In this document: positions 9,157 through 12,340 of the stretch, piece by piece | Position numbering within the stretch: the stretch's first letter is position 1 | Layout of the letters: every line of letters starts with the position of its first letter | From: an uncultured Collinsella sp. | GTDB lineage: Bacteria; Actinomycetota; Coriobacteriia; Coriobacteriales; Coriobacteriaceae | Assembly: GCA_900556205.1 (NCBI GenBank) | Contig: USNX01000015.1 | Location: forward strand, 1-12,340 | Direction of reading: 5' to 3' | Length of the DNA: 12,340 nucleotides | Translations under genes and position numbers: made by a program | The notes under the pieces: model-generated | Database searches by the model: none | What the model was told of the DNA's origin: nothing | The model's input: only the letters and a program-made list of their open reading frames with translations

Positions 9157-9879
9157 CTATTTCTCGTCCGACTTATCGGTCTTAGCCGGAGCCTCGAAGC
9201 GATAGCCGACACCATGGACGGTGTAGAGCCACTTGGGCTTCTTGGGATCATCGCCCAGCTTGGCGCGAAGGTTCTTCACGTGGCTATCGATGGTGCGCTC
9301 ATAGCCCTCAAAGTCGTACCCGAGCACCTTCTCGACCAGCTCCATGCGGTTATACACACGGCCGGGATGGCGGGCAAGCGTGGTGAGCAGCTTGAACTCG
9401 GAAGCCGTCAGATCGACTTCCTTACCCTCGACCAAGATCTTGTGGCCCGAGATATCGATGACCAGATCGCCGAAGTCGAGTACCTCGACGGCGGGCTCGT
9501 CGGCCTGATGGGCACGGCGGAACAGAGCGCGAACGCGGGCGACGAGCTCGCGCGGCGAGAACGGCTTAATCAGATAGTCGTCGGCGCCGAGCTCAAGACC
9601 GATAATACGGTCCTCAATCTCGCCCTTAGCCGTCAGCATGATGATGGGGACATCCGAGGTATCGCGAATGGTGCGGCAAACGCGCTCGCCGGGGATCTTG
9701 GGGAGCATAAGGTCGAGCACGACCAGGTCGAACTGATGCTTCTCGAACTCCTCGATCGCGGACTGGCCGTCGCCGACGCCCACAACCCAGTAGCCTTCGC
9801 GCTCGAGATAGGCAGCGACGGCGTCACGGATTGCCTTCTCATCCTCGACCAGCAGAATCTTTTTTGCATCTGAAGCCAT
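9157..9879 (-). CDS. OmpR/PhoB-family response regulator
   Basis: A 240-residue transcription factor that should be phosphorylated by the kinase encoded directly downstream. The receiver domain (about 6-118) has the acidic pair Glu12/Asp13 (LLVEDE), phosphoacceptor Asp56 (VVLDLMLP), Thr83 (IMLTAKGE) and Lys105 (DYLIKPF). The winged-helix DNA-binding domain covers about 133-230 (VDLTASEFKLL, RTIDSHVKNLRAKLG, WLYTVHGVGYRF). The start is ATG 9877-9879, preceded by a G-rich Shine-Dalgarno sequence (AGGGGGG) seven bases upstream. An in-frame TTG 21 bases earlier lacks a site. The regulator-then-kinase order is typical of OmpR-type systems. Target genes cannot be read from the sequence; the adjacent lipoprotein is a candidate. 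Confidence 0.96.
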   Translation of the reverse strand: MASDAKKILLVEDEKAIRDAVAAYLEREGYWVVGVGDGQSAIEEFEKHQFDLVVLDLMLPKIPGERVCRTIRDTSDVPIIMLTAKGEIEDRIIGLELGADDYLIKPFSPRELVARVRALFRRAHQADEPAVEVLDFGDLVIDISGHKILVEGKEVDLTASEFKLLTTLARHPGRVYNRMELVEKVLGYDFEGYERTIDSHVKNLRAKLGDDPKKPKWLYTVHGVGYRFEAPAKTDKSDEK

Positions 9880-9934
9880 AACACGGCCCCCCTGTCTCAA
9901 TTAGCTAAGAACAAGCCCATTTTAACGCACCTGA

Positions 9935-9973
9935 GCCCGCCGGATGCCGCTATGACGCGGCAGCTCGGCGGGC
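9935..9973 (-). other. Long GC-rich hairpin between the lipoprotein and regulator genes
   Basis: Outer stem of 8 bp (9935-9942 with 9966-9973), an internal loop, then an inner stem of 5 bp (9946-9950 with 9957-9961) and a 6-nt loop. No U-tract follows on either strand, so it is not a standard intrinsic terminator. It may protect mRNA ends, attenuate read-through into the two-component genes, or be a REP-like element; only one copy is in this window. Confidence 0.6.
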
Positions 9974-10032
9974 GGTACTCACAATTACAACGCGTTTATT
10001 CCCCTGTTGGCGCCTTTTTAACCCCTCTAAGC

Positions 10033-11244
10033 TTAAAGAGAAAATAGGCGTGCAGTGACCGTCTCTGGTATACCCTGGCTGTTGCGCACCGTGGCGTACG
10101 TAAGGAATGAGTCCGATTTTCCCGCCGTAGCTGGATAATCGCCATACTCCAAAGCGCGGTCGGGCGACAGCAGCGAGCCATAGGTCTTGGCAGAGGTGTC
10201 GATCAGGAAATGCGACGCCTGTACCTTAACAAGGTATTTATTCTTCTTGCCAGCCGCACATGCGAGCGGCTCGCGTGACAGGAAGAGGTACGGCCCTCCC
10301 TCATTACCGATATACGTGCCCATATTGCCCAGGCTGCCCACGCCACTATAGGCCGCCTCGATAGAAAACACGAAGGTATCGCCCATATACACGGCCTCGA
10401 AAGGCGAAACTGACGAAGGGAGGACCAGCTGGGCACGCTTGGTGTTGTTGCCGTCGGTCAGATCAATTGCCGTTATGCCGTAGTAGACGCCCTCGTCGTT
10501 GCGGACACGCGGCGAGATGGTCAAAATGCCGTCGCTCGCGCGCGGGGCCGATGCAAAGCGGCCCGTCGATTTCCAAATTGCCTCGGCCTTGGATTCATCA
10601 AGCGAGCGACGATAGCAAAACGAATCACTACTCGTTTTATTGCCGCCCGCCGAAGGCATTTTATACCAGATAACCGATGACCCAAACGCCGTAAACAGGG
10701 GCGGATCATAGTCCTTGCCACCTCGATCGAGCTCAACCACATCGCCAGAGAGCGAAGCGCCCGATAGATTTTGAGCGTAGAGTTTCCACGATGAATTGGC
10801 AAAGTTCATCTCAACCCACGCGAATACGCCGTCGCCGGCACGGACATCGTAGAATGCATATCCCGTGCCCTCGATAGGATCCTCGATTAATGTGGTAAGC
10901 GAGCCATCGCCCAGGTTAAGCACACCGAGTGTGTTGGCGTGCAGTGCCGATGCGGGCGCCATCATCGCCGCGGCGTAATCGCCGTCGCAGTAGTACAGCA
11001 GCGTACCCAGAGGCAGCGTCCACGACGCCGCCGGCTCAAGATCGATGTCGACTGCCTCGTACTCATCCGTAATCGAGATGATTTTGGAATCGTCCTTGAT
11101 AACCTGCGGCTCGCCGGCGGCATCATCGCTGGTGCCCGTTTTTTTCGAGCATCCGGCAAGCACCGTGGCAGCGCCCGCGGCAGCCCCACCGAGTACAAAG
11201 CCGCGACGCGATATTCCGTTCTTGATGTGATCGGCGATACCCAT
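10033..11244 (-). CDS. Tat-exported lipoprotein of unknown function
   Basis: A 403-residue protein with a twin-arginine signal (SRRGFVLGG, residues 12-20), a hydrophobic Ala/Gly region and a lipobox LAGC with Cys32, so it is predicted to be folded in the cytoplasm, exported by Tat and anchored to the outer face of the membrane by a lipid. After a Ser/Asp-rich linker, the mature part looks rich in beta strands with recurring Gly-Asp turns, which could be a propeller-like fold; I recognise no enzyme motif. Its ATG overlaps the stop of the upstream TSCPD gene (TAATG, one shared base) and lacks a clear ribosome site, so translation is likely coupled. The two-component genes follow about 150 nt downstream. 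Confidence 0.9.
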   Translation of the reverse strand: MGIADHIKNGISRRGFVLGGAAAGAATVLAGCSKKTGTSDDAAGEPQVIKDDSKIISITDEYEAVDIDLEPAASWTLPLGTLLYYCDGDYAAAMMAPASALHANTLGVLNLGDGSLTTLIEDPIEGTGYAFYDVRAGDGVFAWVEMNFANSSWKLYAQNLSGASLSGDVVELDRGGKDYDPPLFTAFGSSVIWYKMPSAGGNKTSSDSFCYRRSLDESKAEAIWKSTGRFASAPRASDGILTISPRVRNDEGVYYGITAIDLTDGNNTKRAQLVLPSSVSPFEAVYMGDTFVFSIEAAYSGVGSLGNMGTYIGNEGGPYLFLSREPLACAAGKKNKYLVKVQASHFLIDTSAKTYGSLLSPDRALEYGDYPATAGKSDSFLTYATVRNSQGIPETVTARLFSL

Positions 11245-11507
11245 TAGGCGATCTCGGCGCGAGCGGCCTCGATAGCGCGCGTAAGCTGGTCGGCGCAGGA
11301 GGTCTTTTTCATACCGCAGGTATTACCGGCGAGAACCTCGATTACCCGATCGGCAGGAGCACCCTCGACCAGCCTGGAGATGGCCTTGAGGTTACCATCG
11401 CAGCCGCCGGTAAACTCAACGCCCATCACCTTGTTGCCGTCATCGGAAAGGTCAAGGTGAATATTGCGAGCACACACGCCCTGAGGCTTGTAATCAAACG
11501 AAATCAT
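11244..11507 (-). CDS. Stand-alone TSCPD-domain protein (TIGR03905-like)
   Basis: An 87-residue protein made almost entirely of a TSCPD domain, named for the motif seen here as KTSCADQ (about 68-74). Four cysteines (12, 36, 64 and 71) sit in VCARNI, GGCDGN, NTCGMKK and TSCADQ. The domain also occurs at the C-terminus of B12-dependent ribonucleotide reductases, where the cysteines are thought to bind metal or act in redox chemistry; the free-standing form has no established function known to me. The start ATG has AGGGG five bases upstream. A possible promoter is at 11542-11568. The stop overlaps the start of the Tat lipoprotein gene. Confidence 0.88.
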   Translation of the reverse strand: MISFDYKPQGVCARNIHLDLSDDGNKVMGVEFTGGCDGNLKAISRLVEGAPADRVIEVLAGNTCGMKKTSCADQLTRAIEAARAEIA

Positions 11508-11541
11508 GCGATCCCCTCTCAGAATGTTATTCGAGACGACT

Positions 11542-11568
11542 ATTATCCCCGTCTTTCCCTAAATGCAA
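11542..11568 (-). promoter_or_regulatory. Candidate promoter for the TSCPD-lipoprotein operon
   Basis: A -10-like GATAAT (11542-11547) lies 35 nt upstream of the TSCPD start codon. A weak -35-like TTGCAT (11563-11568) is 15 bp away, which is shorter than ideal. It sits just after the hairpin that follows purB. Confidence 0.35.
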
Positions 11569-11571
11569 CGA

Positions 11572-11609
11572 GGCGCTTTGCCGGCAACACACATTACCAG
11601 CAAAGCGCC
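11572..11609 (-). terminator. Probable terminator hairpin after purB
   Basis: A 13-bp stem (GGCGCTTTGCTGG with CCGGCAAAGCGCC, one G-U pair) and a 12-nt loop, located 26 nt after the purB stop. The following RNA (UCGUUGCAUUU) has only a poor U-tract, so termination may be incomplete and some read-through into the TSCPD gene is possible. Confidence 0.55.
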
Positions 11610-11635
11610 CTAAAAAGCTAACGTTATGCTCGAAC

Positions 11636-12340
11636 CTACTCGAAGCTCAGCTGCTCCAGACGATCAAAGACTGTGTCGATACGGGTGAGGAAGTCCCACG
11701 GATCAAAAATCTCGTCGAGCTTCTCCTGGCTGACGGTGCAGCGCGGGTCGGCCTCGAGACGCTCCTTAAAGGTGGGGCCGGAGACACAATCCTGTACCTC
11801 GTGCCAGGTTGCCATGGCGTTCTCCTGCACAATGGCGTACGCGTCCTCGCGGGTGATACCCGTGTCGACGAGGGCGAGCAGCACCTTGGAGGAGAAGATG
11901 AGGCCGCGGGTCTTATTGAGGTTGGCCATCATGCGAGCGGGATACAGCTGCAGGCCGTCGATAACGCGGATGAGGCACTGGAACATGTGGTCGAGTGCGA
12001 TGAAGCTGTCGGCCTGGGCGACACGCTCGGCAGAGGAGTGCGAAATGTCACGCTCGTGCCACAGGGCGACGTTATCGAAGGCAACCTGGGCGTTGGACTT
12101 CACGACGCGCGACAGACCGCAGACCTTCTCCATGGTGATGGGATTGCGCTTGTGCGGCATGGCGGAGCTACCCTTTTGGCCCTTACGGAACGGCTCCTCG
12201 GCCTCGAGCGTATCAGTCTTCTGCAGGTTGCGGACCTCGGTAGCGATGCGCTCGCAGGTGGCTGCGGTGGTGGCGAGAACGCCGGCGAGATAGGCGTGAT
12301 GGTCGCGGCTGATAACCTGCGTGGACAGCGGGTCGTGAAC
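11636..12340 (-). CDS. purB: Adenylosuccinate lyase, C-terminal 234 residues (5' end outside window)
   Basis: PurB removes fumarate from SAICAR (to give AICAR) and from adenylosuccinate (to give AMP). The open frame continues to the right edge at 12340; the ATG at 12158-12160 is internal, lying in the signature GSSAMPHKRNP (visible residues 57-67). This loop carries the catalytic Ser and the fumarase/aspartase superfamily signature. The preceding segment (RDHHAYLAGVLA, EVRNLQKTDTLEAEEPF, KGQKGSSA) matches the B. subtilis type of PurB. The protein ends LEQLSFE at a TAG stop. The upstream part with the other catalytic His is not visible. Its partner purC lies about 4 kb downstream. Confidence 0.96.
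   Translation of the reverse strand, partial: VHDPLSTQVISRDHHAYLAGVLATTAATCERIATEVRNLQKTDTLEAEEPFRKGQKGSSAMPHKRNPITMEKVCGLSRVVKSNAQVAFDNVALWHERDISHSSAERVAQADSFIALDHMFQCLIRVIDGLQLYPARMMANLNKTRGLIFSSKVLLALVDTGITREDAYAIVQENAMATWHEVQDCVSGPTFKERLEADPRCTVSQEKLDEIFDPWDFLTRIDTVFDRLEQLSFE

Noticed and set aside
9139..9873. 244-residue plus-strand ORF opposite the response regulator
   Set aside because: Mirror of the receiver and winged-helix coding sequence, with no features of its own.
11636..12160. A complete 174-residue gene starting at the ATG 12158-12160
   Set aside because: The reading frame continues upstream to the window edge with conserved PurB sequence, and that ATG is the Met inside GSSAMPHKRNP.

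Overview
This is ordinary chromosomal sequence from a high-GC Gram-positive bacterium of the class Coriobacteriia, most likely a Collinsella species close to C. aerofaciens. The assignment rests on the 16S rRNA text (compared from memory, no search was run), the high GC content, and the gene content. Every supportable gene lies on the minus strand, so transcription runs from the right edge of the window to the left. I see no mobile element, CRISPR array, phage gene or defence system.

Left part (1-4490): an rRNA operon read right to left. It has a leader of about 500 nt, a complete 16S gene (about 2425-3932), a 16S-23S spacer without a tRNA, and the first ~2030 nt of 23S (its 3' end and 5S lie beyond the left edge). 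Leader and spacer each carry a boxA-like antitermination element followed by a strong hairpin. A perfect 13-bp long-range stem brackets the 16S gene and looks like the RNase III processing stem. Just upstream of the operon are a tRNA-Lys(UUU) gene with its own promoter and intrinsic terminator, and a small T-arm-like palindrome.

Middle (4637-7470): an M29-family aminopeptidase, then (in transcription order, upstream of it) purC (SAICAR synthetase) directly abutting a small two-membrane-segment protein of unknown function, closed by an intrinsic terminator.

Right (7580-12340): an OmpR-type response regulator and its membrane sensor kinase; upstream of them a small TSCPD-domain protein translationally coupled to a Tat-exported lipoprotein of unknown function; and at the right edge the C-terminal part of purB (adenylosuccinate lyase). 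PurC makes SAICAR and PurB cleaves it to AICAR, so two consecutive purine steps flank a signalling and surface-protein cassette. Several start codons were corrected from ribosome-binding sites: the aminopeptidase and response regulator start downstream of the longest ORF, and purC and the 191-aa protein start with GTG.

Points most worth a second look are the TSCPD/Tat-lipoprotein pair next to the two-component system, the paired boxA-hairpin modules of the rRNA operon, a mini-ORF and hairpin in front of purC, and the T-arm-like palindrome beside the tRNA gene. None amounts to a clearly new system on sequence alone.
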